A stretch of 64,000 bases of DNA from Topomyia yanbarensis (Eukaryota > Arthropoda > Insecta > Diptera > Culicidae), in assembly GCF_030247195.1 (NCBI RefSeq), contig NC_080672.1, positions 558,001-622,000 of the forward strand. Direction: 5' to 3'. Position numbers and translations under genes: made by a program. Below the pieces are notes generated by a model. The model saw only the letters and a program-made list of their open reading frames with translations, had not been told where the DNA came from and did not search any database. Positions within the stretch are counted from its first letter, which is position 1, and each line of letters starts with the position of its first letter. This document shows, one piece after another, positions 1-10,412 of this stretch.

Positions 1-2500
1 TAGATTTGAACAGTTTACTCAATAGCTTCCATCATTTCATACTCAGTAGCACTGGTAACCTATATCGGTATTGTGGTTCAACAACATCTCTAAATTTGAT
101 GCATTGATTGCTTTTAACATTTCCTAAATTTACGCTTTACAGTTGTAAAGAAGGTGGACAATTTGGTGGAATCGAATTATATGTTTGGTGTTCAAATTGC
201 GATTAGCAAATATAAGTTACTTCTCTCGGTAGCCGGCTGCCCAGGGTATATAAAATCAATAACTAAACAAGATTTCTGCTTGGAATATGGTACAGTATCT
301 ACCAAGCGAATGAGATTAGTCTAGTCTCATTTCAAGACAATGCACATCAGAAAGTCGGTGGCCCTCCTACAAATAGCCGTTAGCGTAGCAAACTATACGT
401 CAAATTGTCGATTCATCCAGCCAAACAGCCATTCCTCGCGAGGAGGCATTCTCACATTGAAAGTCTTGAAAGGAAAACTACGTGTAAGTGTAAGGTCATT
501 AGGAGGAAGTGTATACTCATCCCAAGTAACCATTTGGGGCCAAGGTCTTATGTGGCTAGTTGCACGATCTACTGGGTTACTGTTCCAGAGCCCAGTGACC
601 TGAAAACGGTATGCACAAGAAAGCGCTCTGGTTTAACAATTATTGTGTAGATTCACTGAATGAACTTGGATTTGAGTCCTCAAGATTTTCCGAAAGCCCG
701 TCTACATTGGTCGAAGGCCATGCAAGTTTTCTAGTTGCTGAAATCGATGAGAGCTGTCCAATTGTGTTTTGAGTCAAGAATTACCCCAACGTACTTGATT
801 TAAGGTTGCATCAAATAAAAAAGTGTGTTAATGCAAATACTGTTGAATATTATATGATAATCATCGGCGAAACCATACGTCGGAAACCCAAGCTCATTAA
901 GTTTCCTCAACAAGCCATCGGCGACAAGGTTCCATTGAAGTAGTGACAGCACACCACCTTGAGGATATCCGCAGACACTCAGTTTCCTTATCTCTACTTG
1001 TATTAACGATGAGCACAGATGTCGGTTGCTAAGCATTGCGTGTATCCAATTCGTGATATGTGAAGGTACTCCATGACCACGTGCTGCTTCCAAAATGGAA
1101 ATAAACGTTGTCAAAAGCACCTTCAATATCGAGAAAAACTCTTAAACTTGATTGCTATTGTGAAAAAGCTTTTTCAATGTTGTAGACAACATTGTGTAAC
1201 AGGGTGGTAATAAACTTCCCCCGCTGATAATTATGTTGCATTACATGCAGCGGGTGCTAGCCCAAGTTAGTATCCCGAATGTTGTGGCCAATTAAACGTT
1301 CCACTGATTTGAGAAGAAAGGAGGCCAGACTGATCGGTCTACAGGTCTTTGCCTCCTCATAATTGACGCGGCCACCTTTGGAAATGAATTTGACAGTTGT
1401 TTCCCACCACGCTAATGGAATGTATCCTGTTGCAAGACTACAAGTAAGAACCTTTTTCAAAATACTCTTGAAGTGTTCAAATCCTGGAATGATTCCATAC
1501 TTTCCCGGTGACTTATACGGAGCAAAACTTTCAATCGCCCATTTGATCGATTCGGTTGTCTCAATTCTACGCCCAAGAATTGGAACTACCTGAAATGAAC
1601 TCAGGGGCTGTCGTCATTGATGGCTCCGTACATCCTGGAAAGTGTGTGTCAAAAAGACAGTTGAGTACTACATCTTCGTCAGACGAGTATTCAGCATCAG
1701 CAGTTCTAACTGAACCGACATGAAAGTCTTTCGGTTTCGAAAGTAACTTAATTAATCTACTAGTCTCGTTGAGACTTGATACATTTGTGCAGAGGCTTTT
1801 CCAACCACTTCGCTCAGAGGATCGAAGGGCATTTCTGTATGCTTTACGAGCAACTTAAATGCCTCCGGTATGCTGCTACTATGAGTGAGCTTGTTTTATC
1901 CACGACCTCATCCAAGCCACTTGGAGATTCAATCGTCGAAAGATACCCACGAAACCTAGTCGCCAAGTCCTCTTCGTAGAGGTTCCAGTTCGTAGATTTA
2001 GGATTGCGATATGTGACGATTTCTAGCGAGACGTTTAAATGATCAAAGACGATGTACTTATGATCCGATAACGACGGTTCGAGCTCGTTTGGTACGAGCC
2101 AGTTTGCCAACTCATGCGTAATACCGTCAGAGCAGAGAGTTTCATTTAACACCTCTTCTCTGCCAACTCGTGCAATTGTTGGGCGGTTTCCTGCATTAAG
2201 AATGAGCAAATTTGTACTACTTAAGTATTCCATTAATTCGGTGCCTCTCAAATTGATATCTGAGCTACCCCAAATTATGTGGTGGGTATTTGCATCACTG
2301 CCGATTATGAGAGGTACCCCATTTCTATCACAGTATGATACAACTTTTTTGAAATCATCAGAAGGTGATAGTTCATTATGCAGCAAATATGCCGAACAAT
2401 AGACGTATTTTTTGTTTATGTTGTCAACAGTCAAATTTACCGTCACAGCACAAATATCGCGAGTTGCGAGGTCCTCAGCAGGGAGAAACACTTTGACTTT
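1..2500 (-). pseudogene. Non-LTR retrotransposon polymerase (EN-RT-RNase H), degraded, runs off the window edge
   Basis: Read on the minus strand, this is the second ORF of an RNase H-bearing non-LTR retrotransposon (R1/Loa/I-like group), which would nick DNA and reverse-transcribe its own RNA. The longest intact piece (2491-1844, 215 aa) is the apurinic-type endonuclease domain, with GSDANTHH at residues 64-71 and SDHKYIVF at 142-149. The frame then shifts repeatedly. Reverse transcriptase motifs follow: CRPISLASFLLKSVERLI near 1340, FLDIEGAF near 1125, PQGGVLS near 955 and the catalytic box as FADD near 870. The stretch reading PWPQMVTWDEY near 530 and an RNase H remnant (SHSLGRYCTIFQAEI) near 270 continue to the left edge. 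Several frameshifts and stops show it is dead. Family assignment comes from motifs by eye; the exact clade is inference. Confidence 0.88.
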
Positions 2501-2939
2501 AGGACTCCTGTTTTAGTCGCCTCTTACGACATGGAACAGGAACCCAGTGGATCAATTCTTGGTTGAAATACTTCAACCCGCCGGATACCACACGGCCTCT
2601 AGGCTGGTTTTGTCCGGAGAAAGATAATAGACTGTTATCAACCTCCTAATGGACCATAGCCGGTAAAAGCTCCGTTCGCCATTGAGAAAATTTTAAACCC
2701 CCTCAATAATGTTAACCATAGCGCGGGTCGCATGACACTATGGAATTGGGGTTCCCTGTTTGGTGGGTTTTTACCACCGGAACAGGAGGTCCGTAGTGTA
2801 ATTCTTAGCTGGTTGAAACAACCACTACCGACACTACACGCCTTATCTAGGCTGTTCGGATAAGGAAGCTGACATTGAAGGACAGCTTCCATAGATGGCC
2901 GAACAGCCCCTTGTATCGTTTGTAAGCCTACCATTTTTT
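2501..2939 (-). other. 3' untranslated part of one non-LTR element abutting the 5' part of the next
   Basis: On the minus strand this joins the RNase H end of the copy at 3311-2940 to the endonuclease start of the copy at 2500-1. An open frame of 98 codons (2934-2640) exists but shows no recognisable domain, and I treat it as untranslated. Two similar hairpin-like motifs (GGTTGTTTCAACC near 2815 and GGTTGAAGTATTTCAACC near 2570) occur in the two halves, which suggests head-to-tail insertion of related elements. Confidence 0.5.
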
Positions 2940-3311
2940 TAAAGTTGATATTAACTCGGACAGTGTCCGGTAAGTAGTCCTGTCATGATGCGTCATGTAG
3001 CTCGTTTTTGTTTAGTCTAAGCAACTCCAGGCTTTTTTCCTCGTTGGGTGAGATAAATTTCTTTTATTGTCGTAGTCCAGGTGTGGTACTCCAATTGTTC
3101 TTTATAGCTGTGATTTCCTACTTTTTCAATTTCATTTTGAGGGCACTCAATGAGACTCCACAGAAGGGTTCTGGGCCGATAAAATTAGTGGAAGACCCTC
3201 TTCTTGCTAGCTCATCGGATTTTTCATTCCCTGCAACTCCACAATGTCATGGGACCCAGTATAAATTAACATGATTTTTCTCTGCCAAGTACAAGAATCT
3301 CCCATACACCG
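2940..3311 (-). pseudogene. C-terminal half of a non-LTR RNase H domain (continues the piece at 10960-10420)
   Basis: The minus strand reads HVNLYWVP, a stop in place of Gly, then HCGVAGNEKSDELARRGSS. This is the conserved C-terminal RNase H segment of I/R1/Loa-type non-LTR retrotransposons. It is followed by a tail with further in-frame stops. It starts abruptly next to the T-rich inverted repeat at 3319. Removing the DNA between 3312 and 10412 restores the same reading frame with the N-terminal RNase H half near 10.4 kb, so both are probably one ancient element. Non-functional. Confidence 0.82.
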
Positions 3312-3318
3312 GATTCTG
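3312..3318. repeat. Candidate target-site duplication, left copy (GATTCTG)
   Basis: Seven bases directly left of the insertion at 3319-10412. The right-hand counterpart at 10413-10419 is GAATTTG, 5 of 7 bases the same. Dropping one copy makes the interrupted non-LTR reading frame continuous, which supports this choice of borders, though the match is imperfect. Confidence 0.45.
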
Positions 3319-3540
3319 TTTTTGCACGCACTTTTTTGCACGGATTTTTTTTGCACGACTTTTTTTGCACGGTTTTGCCAAATAACATGATTTTTATGTA
3401 TAAAATGCCTATTTCGATATACAAGTTTAATGATTTGATCATCCCGTGAAAAAAAAACCGTGTAAAAAAAATCCGTGTTATTTCGAGAAACCGTGCAAAA
3501 AAAAATCCGTGTTATTTCGAAAACCGTGCAAAAAAAATAT
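3319..3540 (+). repeat. Left inverted end of the 7.1 kb insertion
   Basis: Four T-run/GCACG units (3319-3382) are followed about 65 bases later by A-rich units of the opposite sense (3446-3535), each of the form CCGTG, A-run, CCGTGTTATTTCGA. The end can therefore fold on itself as well as pair with the inverted copy at 10236-10412. Confidence 0.7.
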
Positions 3541-5272
3541 TTTTAATAGGCATTTAGTAACAGCAGCTGAAAATAAATGGCATTGGATATTTGCAATGCA
3601 AATGGGGATGATCCGCCAATGTGTAAAAATCGCGTATTTTTCAATTTTAGGAAATGAGTTGTTATTCAAAATTCAAGTTATGGTAGTTGAAAATCAATAA
3701 TGTTGGGCAATGGTTTTTATAGGATTGTATGCTTTTTAGATATCATCAAATAATATTCCGGTTCATATATCACATCGCATTGGCAATGGAGCAATTGGTA
3801 TATGGCCAAGTTCCCCCGGGTCGTGTCACAACACAAAGTATATTAATTTTGCTTGTTCAGTTTGATAAGCTAGAAACTGATAGCGGAGATTTTAATATGC
3901 AGGGATACGCAATACGTATTGTTTGGTCTGAGTAGATAACGACTGATGTTTCTTTTTATCAACCAATTAGTGATCTCTGATTAAATAGAGCTTTCAAAGA
4001 GTTAGGAACAGGCACAAGTCTATTTTTTTTACTGAAATGGGACAAGTTGGTGCTGGACCGGTGGCCTTCGTCTGGTATGATCCATTCTCGTTGGTACGGA
4101 TGTGTTCATGACTGGTTTGTAGAAGAGTGGTCCTACTTAAAAGCGAATTGATCACTTCGCTTGGGTGGAGATATATGTGACTTCAGCTAGCTGTCGAGCT
4201 TGGATATGTTAGCTGGTTCCAAGAAGATGTGCAGGACTGGCACCTACGAGAATGTTGATTGTTTCACTCGAGCTTTGGTTCTTGGAAATAACAAATCGCT
4301 TCCTCGGTGTGATATGCTCGAGTTGAATGCTCAGGGGTTGAAATGTGTTTGGAGGATTGGTGGTCTCCGAGAGCAGATGCGAATAACTCTGAAGTATCTG
4401 TAGTGTCCGGGATTTTCATCCGATGAATCCAACATCTTGCAATATGAATATTTTTTAAGCCGTAAAATTACATAAACCTGTTCGCCTCAAAAGTCGTCAT
4501 CAGAATGGTCTCTCACGAATGAAAAAAGCGCATACCTTGCACCCTCACATGCGCTCTCTCTCTTTCTCGACATATTTCTACATCAAACATGCTTCATCTC
4601 CCTCTAATCTATCCACTCTTTTCTTCCGGAAATAATTCTTTTCTCCATTTCACTTTTTTTCGACTTCCGTAACTTGTCCCTTTTAATTCATCGACCATAG
4701 CGTTTAGTCAAGACTCCAACCAAATAGTCCACTGTGACATATTTTCCATCTAGCATATATTTTTTCCAGTGGGACGAGAAACGTCAGTGGTTTGTTTTTC
4801 GTTTTGTTCTTTTAGTCAATTAGAACCGGTCAGTGATGCCAGATATACTTTATTTATTATTTATCGGTATTTATTCCGATTTTTATATTCAATATCGACA
4901 TACCGACAAAGCCTAAAGAATACCATTTTTTTGTACAGATAAAGAATTGAGTTCAAATTCTGCCCGGCTTTATCGTTAATAACTTGCACGTTATAGTTTG
5001 CATACAAAATCTGCAGACCGATAAATACCGATTGTTTTAATTCAAGTTTTACCGATTTCATATGAAAGTATCTGACAACGCTGGAGCCAATTTTCTTGGT
5101 TCCATTCGTAAACAAATGTATACGTACGGTGATATAATCACAGAAAGGATAAATTTGTATTTTATATTCTGTTTGAAATCAAATGTGAGTATTTATTTTT
5201 TTTGTGGTTGTGGTTTACTAATTCTATTTTATCTATTTTTTACAGTCTCTACATCATTCTCCTTCTGTACTC
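3541..5272. other. A+T-rich interior of the insertion, no gene recognised
   Basis: No reading frame here shows a known domain, and the short open frames look like chance. A CT-rich patch lies at 4555-4660. I searched by eye for a direct repeat with the region upstream of the Ty3 pol that could be an LTR pair and found only a 13 base match (TACAGTCTCTACA near 5243 and 8954), too little to call LTRs. Confidence 0.5.
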
Positions 5273-8200
5273 TTAACTAAAAATTCTGTATATGAAGTTG
5301 TCATCAAATCGAACTGGTCGATGGATAGCATTTCTGCGTCGCAAGGATTTACTGTTTACTCCAATATTTTCTTGTGGATCAAAGCAAACTTCACTTGACG
5401 CGTCGTCAGGAGTTTCGACATCTGGAAGTACCACAATTCCTCCTGTATTATTTATACCAGTCTCTATGTTTGATGCTGGATTTATGGGAGTCGCTTTGGA
5501 GAGATTTATTGGTACTTTTTTGATGTCATTCACGTTGCGTGAATATTGGATTCCATTTGCGCTCATCAACACTACTTTTGGACCATCTCTAGCAATGACA
5601 CGGAAATGCTCATTGGAAAAATTTGCATCAGTTTTGCTTCGTTTCTGTTGTGCAAGAAGAACCGTATCTCCGACCTGAATATCGGATTCTTTAGCTCCAC
5701 GAAACTCATCTGCATCTTTCTTACTTTTCAGCTTGGAATAATCGTCACGTTCGCGAACATCAAGCCGATCCAGCTCAAGCCTGGACGAATGCCATAGACT
5801 AGTAAAAGTTCCTCGGTAACGCCAACCTACCATTAATTCAAAAGGAGTAATACCTAATCTTGAATGTGGAACCAATGTATTTCGATGATGGACATACTGT
5901 TCCAGAGCATAACGCCAATTTGAAGCCTCTAGCTTTGAAGCTGCCAGCGCTTTAATAATACCAGGATTTTGTCTCTCTACAGCACCATTTGTTTGAGGGC
6001 ATAGAGGTATTGCCTTGCGCACTTTGACGCCTTTATCCTCCCAGTATTTTATGAAGCTCGCACTTTGGAATGGAGGTCCATTGTCGCTTTGAATCGTCAA
6101 TGGACATCCCCACAGCTTAAAAATTCCACAAAGCGCAGCATTCGTTTTATCTGCATCCGTTTGTCTCATCTCGACAACGTTTAAATATCTGGAATATGTG
6201 TCGACAACAACTAGAAACTCCCCTGATCCAAAACCAGGAACTTTCAGAAAATCGATTTGTAGTATCTCCCAGGGGCCCTCCGGAAGAACTCTACTCGATA
6301 GTGGAACAGGCGGATTTTTTCTAGACAACAGCACACATACTTCGCAATTCTTGACGAAGCTTTCGACGGCGGTTGACATTCCTGGCCACCAGAAAAACTG
6401 TCTCATAATTTTTTTCATGGCTATTATTCCAACATGCCCACCGTGAGCTGATTGTAATGCTGTTTTTCGTAAGGACTCTGGCAACACAGCACGATCATCT
6501 TTAAAAAGAAGGAATCCGAGAAATCGAAGGTTATTTTTTTGCGCTTCGTACTTTTGCAAACCATTTGGCCAGCAGTCACACTGCAGAGCTGTTCGCACTT
6601 TGCCCAACTCCTCGTCTTCTTCACTTCTTTTTTCAATTTCTCCCCAAGTCAGATCCATATGCCCCACATCTAGTGCGTACAAGAAGTGATTTTCATTATC
6701 ATCTTCGACGGGAATCGGGTCTCTTGTTTGACCAATGAGCCTTGATAAAGCATCCGCTACGTTCATGTTTCCTGGTACTCTCTCAATGGCAAAATCAAAC
6801 GATTGTAAACGAAGTGCCCACGCATCAGCTCTTGACAGTGCTCTTTTGCCTAACCGATGAGTCCCATTGAAAATAAATTCGTTCGCTTCAGCATCTGTTC
6901 TAATAACGAAGAACCTACTAAGAAGATACATGGAGAATCGCTCCACTCCCCAGACCACAGCAAGTGCTTCTTTATGTGTTTGAGGGTATCTCTTCTCTGT
7001 TGGCGTTAGAGATTTAGAAGCACACGCGATGATTCGTGGTGATTTATCCTTATTATGTTGGACTAAAACAGCTCCCAGACCTACTGGAGATGCATCCACA
7101 TAAAGTTCAATTGGATCTGACTGACTGTAATATCCGAGAGTGCTGATGGTTTTCAAAGCTTTATTTTTCAGAAATTGGAATTCTTGCTCCTCTTTGTCGG
7201 TCCAGTAAAATGTACCGGCGTTGGCCAAAGCCCTCAAATACTGAGTCAAATTAGCCCGGTTTGGAATAAAGCGATCTACGAAGGTTACAAGACCAAGAAA
7301 GCTTTTTACCTCAGAGCATGTTTCGGGACGTCGACACGTCTCAATGGCACTCAATTTTTCCTCCTCTATTTTCCAACCGTCCGGTGTTAACGTGAATCCC
7401 AAAAATATTACTGTTTGGCTTCCAAAAACGCATTTTGACTCGTTTAACCTAACGTTGTGGTTGTGAAGCCTGTCCAAGACTGCTGCCAAATGTTCATCGT
7501 GCTCTTCCTTAGTGCTTCCATAGACAAGCACGTCATCTTGATAATTTCTCACACCTTTGCAGCCGCCAAGAATTTTCCGTTGCATTGTTTCTTGGAAAAT
7601 GTCGGGTGCGTTGCACAAACCGAATGGAAGACGCACAAACCTGAACATACCAAATTCGGTACAAAAGTTAGTCAGGTGGCGTGATTCTTGATCCAATTCA
7701 ATATGAAAAAATGCGTTGCTTAAGTCGATGGTTGAGAACCATTTCGCTCCATGCAAATCGGCTAGAATTCCCTCTAAGGTGGGCATTGCAAACGGAGTTC
7801 GGTGGACGTATCGATTAGGTCCCCGGAGGTCAATCACCAATCTAATATCATCCTTCCCCTTGGGTACCACTAGCATTGATGAACAGAATGCCGTGTCCAT
7901 CTCGTCTGTCACACGTTCGATTATGTCTGTCATCTCCAAGATATGCAGCCGTTGTTCGACAAGTGGTCTAACTGCCTGAGGAATGTTCATAAAAACATTA
8001 CGGCAAGGAGGCTTTGCTTTGTCATATTCGATTCGAACGGGTGGCACATTGAATTTCGGGAACTTTTCATTTGCATCAAAAACAGCTATCTCTCGGAGTA
8101 TTCGAGGGGACTCAACGAACGAATCCGTCGTGATCGGCACCTTTATGCCAAGCATCAAAATGCTGTACCTAGAAGCTGTGTATCTACCTAAAAGCGCTTG

Positions 8201-8458
8201 AAATTCCTTAACCACATAGAATTTTTCTAAAAGCACGGGCCTATCATTGGATACGTGAAGGTATGCCTCGAATGTAGCTGACACATGGATTGTACCATCC
8301 GAAGCATATCCTTTCAAAGAGCGATCTATCTCTTGCTTTATGTTGTATACTTCTCTACTGTATGCCTCATTCCTCATCAAAGCGGCGAACATAACCTCCG
8401 TGAAGGTGTTGACTTGTGCTCCGGAGTCAATCAAAAAGCGACATGGCATTCCCGCCAC
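5273..8458 (-). CDS. Ty3/Gypsy retrotransposon Pol polyprotein (protease-RT-RNase H-integrase)
   Basis: An uninterrupted 1061-residue frame on the minus strand. Domains in order: aspartic protease with DSGAQVN at residues 11-17; reverse transcriptase with FSTIDL at 241-246 and the catalytic box YQDD at 306-309; RNase H with YVDAS at 453-457; integrase with a zinc-binding HHCC region (H672, H675, C705, C708) and a catalytic D735, D792, E828, where D792 and E828 are 35 residues apart as in DD35E integrases. The C-terminus carries the Arg-rich stretch and RPVRFDD typical of insect Gypsy Pol. The listed start is a GTG. The frame stays open upstream to about 8554, where a TAA closes it, so the true protein was probably made as a Gag-Pol fusion or by frameshifting. 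No gag and no LTRs were recognised, so the copy looks 5' truncated despite its intact Pol. Confidence 0.93.
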   Translation of the reverse strand: MAGMPCRFLIDSGAQVNTFTEVMFAALMRNEAYSREVYNIKQEIDRSLKGYASDGTIHVSATFEAYLHVSNDRPVLLEKFYVVKEFQALLGRYTASRYSILMLGIKVPITTDSFVESPRILREIAVFDANEKFPKFNVPPVRIEYDKAKPPCRNVFMNIPQAVRPLVEQRLHILEMTDIIERVTDEMDTAFCSSMLVVPKGKDDIRLVIDLRGPNRYVHRTPFAMPTLEGILADLHGAKWFSTIDLSNAFFHIELDQESRHLTNFCTEFGMFRFVRLPFGLCNAPDIFQETMQRKILGGCKGVRNYQDDVLVYGSTKEEHDEHLAAVLDRLHNHNVRLNESKCVFGSQTVIFLGFTLTPDGWKIEEEKLSAIETCRRPETCSEVKSFLGLVTFVDRFIPNRANLTQYLRALANAGTFYWTDKEEQEFQFLKNKALKTISTLGYYSQSDPIELYVDASPVGLGAVLVQHNKDKSPRIIACASKSLTPTEKRYPQTHKEALAVVWGVERFSMYLLSRFFVIRTDAEANEFIFNGTHRLGKRALSRADAWALRLQSFDFAIERVPGNMNVADALSRLIGQTRDPIPVEDDNENHFLYALDVGHMDLTWGEIEKRSEEDEELGKVRTALQCDCWPNGLQKYEAQKNNLRFLGFLLFKDDRAVLPESLRKTALQSAHGGHVGIIAMKKIMRQFFWWPGMSTAVESFVKNCEVCVLLSRKNPPVPLSSRVLPEGPWEILQIDFLKVPGFGSGEFLVVVDTYSRYLNVVEMRQTDADKTNAALCGIFKLWGCPLTIQSDNGPPFQSASFIKYWEDKGVKVRKAIPLCPQTNGAVERQNPGIIKALAASKLEASNWRYALEQYVHHRNTLVPHSRLGITPFELMVGWRYRGTFTSLWHSSRLELDRLDVRERDDYSKLKSKKDADEFRGAKESDIQVGDTVLLAQQKRSKTDANFSNEHFRVIARDGPKVVLMSANGIQYSRNVNDIKKVPINLSKATPINPASNIETGINNTGGIVVLPDVETPDDASSEVCFDPQENIGVNSKSLRRRNAIHRPVRFDDNFIYRIFS

Positions 8459-10235
8459 TTTTGCCTCAATGAACCAATCATCATTGGCTGTCGTAATCGT
8501 AGGTACCTCGGCAGCATTTTGTATCTGGGATATGATCTGTCGAAGTAACGAGATTTAATTGTCGTTATTACTCTTTTATTAGTCAAAATATTGTTTTTAG
8601 TATTTGTTTAAATCTAGTTTTTGTTTAAAAAAGGTTTCACTGTTAATTCAAGTGGTGCAGTGACCCTGTTATAGCAACCCTACATTATATGCTAGCATAT
8701 TTGCTGAAGTTATTTTTGTTTGGTTTTCAAATTGTGATAAAAATCAAAGTAACTTGAAATTAAAGAACATAGAAGAATATTCTAAATAAATTCGGTTCTC
8801 AAACGGAATTTTATGGAAGTTTACTCAGTTCTGTTGATTGGAAAAGGGTATTCATCAGGATTCTCGCTTACTTCTTGTGACTTGGCTGTTCCTTCACGTT
8901 CTTCAACCACCGCAATCGTTTTTCGAGCTGGCTCAACAGCCGTTTCCTGAACCTACAGTCTCTACAGTATCCAATAAAGGGAGATTGTATCTGTGGAACT
9001 GAAAAATATTGTCACTACTCTAGCATATTTTCCTAATGTATTGTACATCATAACAACTACCAATATAGACTATTTAGAACAGAGATTTTCAAATTCTGTT
9101 ATAAGATCGAGAAGAAATATAGCACAGTTGTAGTGAATAAAGTATTTGCGAATAAGGGCCAATACTGCTGGTATCTTTTATCATATTTATTAATAGTCGA
9201 TTGATCCGCTTCAGACCTAGGAGACGAAAGAAAAGAAAAGGAACAAAGGCGGTTCTAATTCTAAATTGGTTTAGTATAGATATAGACGACTCAAACGCAC
9301 TGGCAGGAGAATATTTTTTAGAAGTAGATAAATTAGAGGACATCACACTTTTTGAGACACACATGCACAAAACTTTATCGTCCTCCTGAAGATCGGTGTT
9401 TAATTGGCCGATAGTCGCAATTTCGTATGATTTTGCAAAGTTTGCCTCGCGGGACGGACCTATATCCACCACGGCATAGTATGCAGTCGTTAAAAAAACT
9501 AGATTCGCTAAGTGAAAAAAAAGCGAATTTTTCAACTTTTCAGGAAAGAATTTTTAATCAAGCATTGCAAAATGGCAAATGTCAACATTGCAATATGGCA
9601 AATGCTGCCTCTTTTCAGGAAGGAGTATTTAATTAAGTAAAAGTTGACATTTTCTGACATTTCCATTGCGCAAGAGTCTTTGCATCAAAATTATTTTTTT
9701 ACTTTTCATGAAAATTCAAAAAAATACAATTTTGATATTGTTGTCCCAGAATCGAACAATGTTTCTTACCAAACTGTATATGACCGCATACTGTTCGAAA
9801 GGTCTAGTTTTCTTCGTTCAAAAAATGTTACAAAACCGAAAATCGGCTGAAAATGACAACGTAGCTAATTTTGTTGTGGCAAAGGTCCCAAAAAATGTTT
9901 TTTTGCTTCAAATTTTCGTGTGTACATTACTTTGTATCGCATTTGTTATACTAGTTCATTTTAAAAGTTTAAAATCACTGTAGCACAGTGTAATCTACAA
10001 AAAGTTAACAAACTCTAAATAGTTGAAACATTTTACCATTTTAACTATTGCTTTTCAAAGGATAATAACTTCTTTTAACGAATAAAAAAACTTACATTTT
10101 TCAAAAAAAAAAACCTCCTCGAAAAATTAAAAAACTTCTACTGGGCACATTGACAGCCCCCTTGTGCATTTAAAATGTCCAACAGTATTCATTGTTAAAT
10201 ACCATAAGAAAATAGCTGTTAATTAAAAAAAAAAT
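8459..10235. other. A+T-rich DNA between the Ty3 pol and the right insertion end
   Basis: No gag-like frame or zinc knuckle was found where the Ty3 gag should be on the minus strand. A minus-strand open frame at 9535-9089 has no recognisable feature. Near 9550-9640 the phrase TTTTCAGGAA is repeated with AATGGCAAATG-type motifs, which looks like a short local duplication. The only coding-like piece is the 43-codon frame listed separately. Confidence 0.45.
8821..8952 (-). other. Short acidic open frame preceded by an acceptor-like AG
   Basis: A 43-codon minus-strand frame beginning directly after a TAG and ending in TAA at 8821. The composition is coding-like: VQETAVEPARKT near the start and ENPDEYPFPINRTE at the end, with many Glu and few runs. 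The bases before it (ending ACTGTAG) could act as a 3' splice site, so it might be a terminal exon or the remnant of a retroelement C-terminus. No family is recognised and the call is weak. Confidence 0.2.
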
Positions 10236-10412
10236 TTACACGGTTTCTCAAAATAGCACGGATTTTTTTTGCACGGTTTCTCGTAATAACACGGATTTTT
10301 TTTGCACAGTTTCTCAAAATAACACGGATTTTTTTTGCACGGTCTCTCGAAATAACACGGATTTTTTTACACGGTTTTTTTTTGCACGGAACGCATCTCC
10401 CGTGCAAAAAAA
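10236..10412 (-). repeat. Right inverted end of the 7.1 kb insertion
   Basis: About five tandem units of roughly 32 bases, each CACGG, TTTCTC, AAAATAACACGGA plus a T-run, ending in CCCGTGCAAAAAAA at 10400-10412. Read as reverse complement it matches the order of blocks in the left end at 3319-3540. The units differ by a few substitutions, so the array is not freshly amplified. Confidence 0.7.

Larger units (their letters stand above)
3319..10412. mobile_element. 7.1 kb insertion with inverted, tandem-repeat-bearing ends
   Basis: The DNA from 3319 to 10412 splits a non-LTR RNase H domain. Its two ends are inverted copies of one another. Reading inward, each has a T-run plus GCACG, a short spacer, then a small tandem array of CCGTG, an A-run, CCGTGTTATTTCGAGA. 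This layout (inverted repeats made of tandem units) recalls foldback-type DNA transposons such as FB/Galileo. No transposase was recognised inside. The interior is A+T-rich and holds a Ty3/Gypsy pol frame (8458-5273), which could be a nested insertion. The borders are supported by the frame continuity of the interrupted host element; the superfamily is inference. Confidence 0.6.

Noticed and set aside
3008..3274. 88-codon plus-strand frame
   Set aside because: It is the antisense of the RNase H C-terminal half, whose minus-strand motifs are clear despite stops.
4400..9000. LTR pair for the Ty3/Gypsy pol
   Set aside because: By eye only a 13-base shared word (TACAGTCTCTACA) was found in suitable flanking positions; the adjoining sequence does not match.
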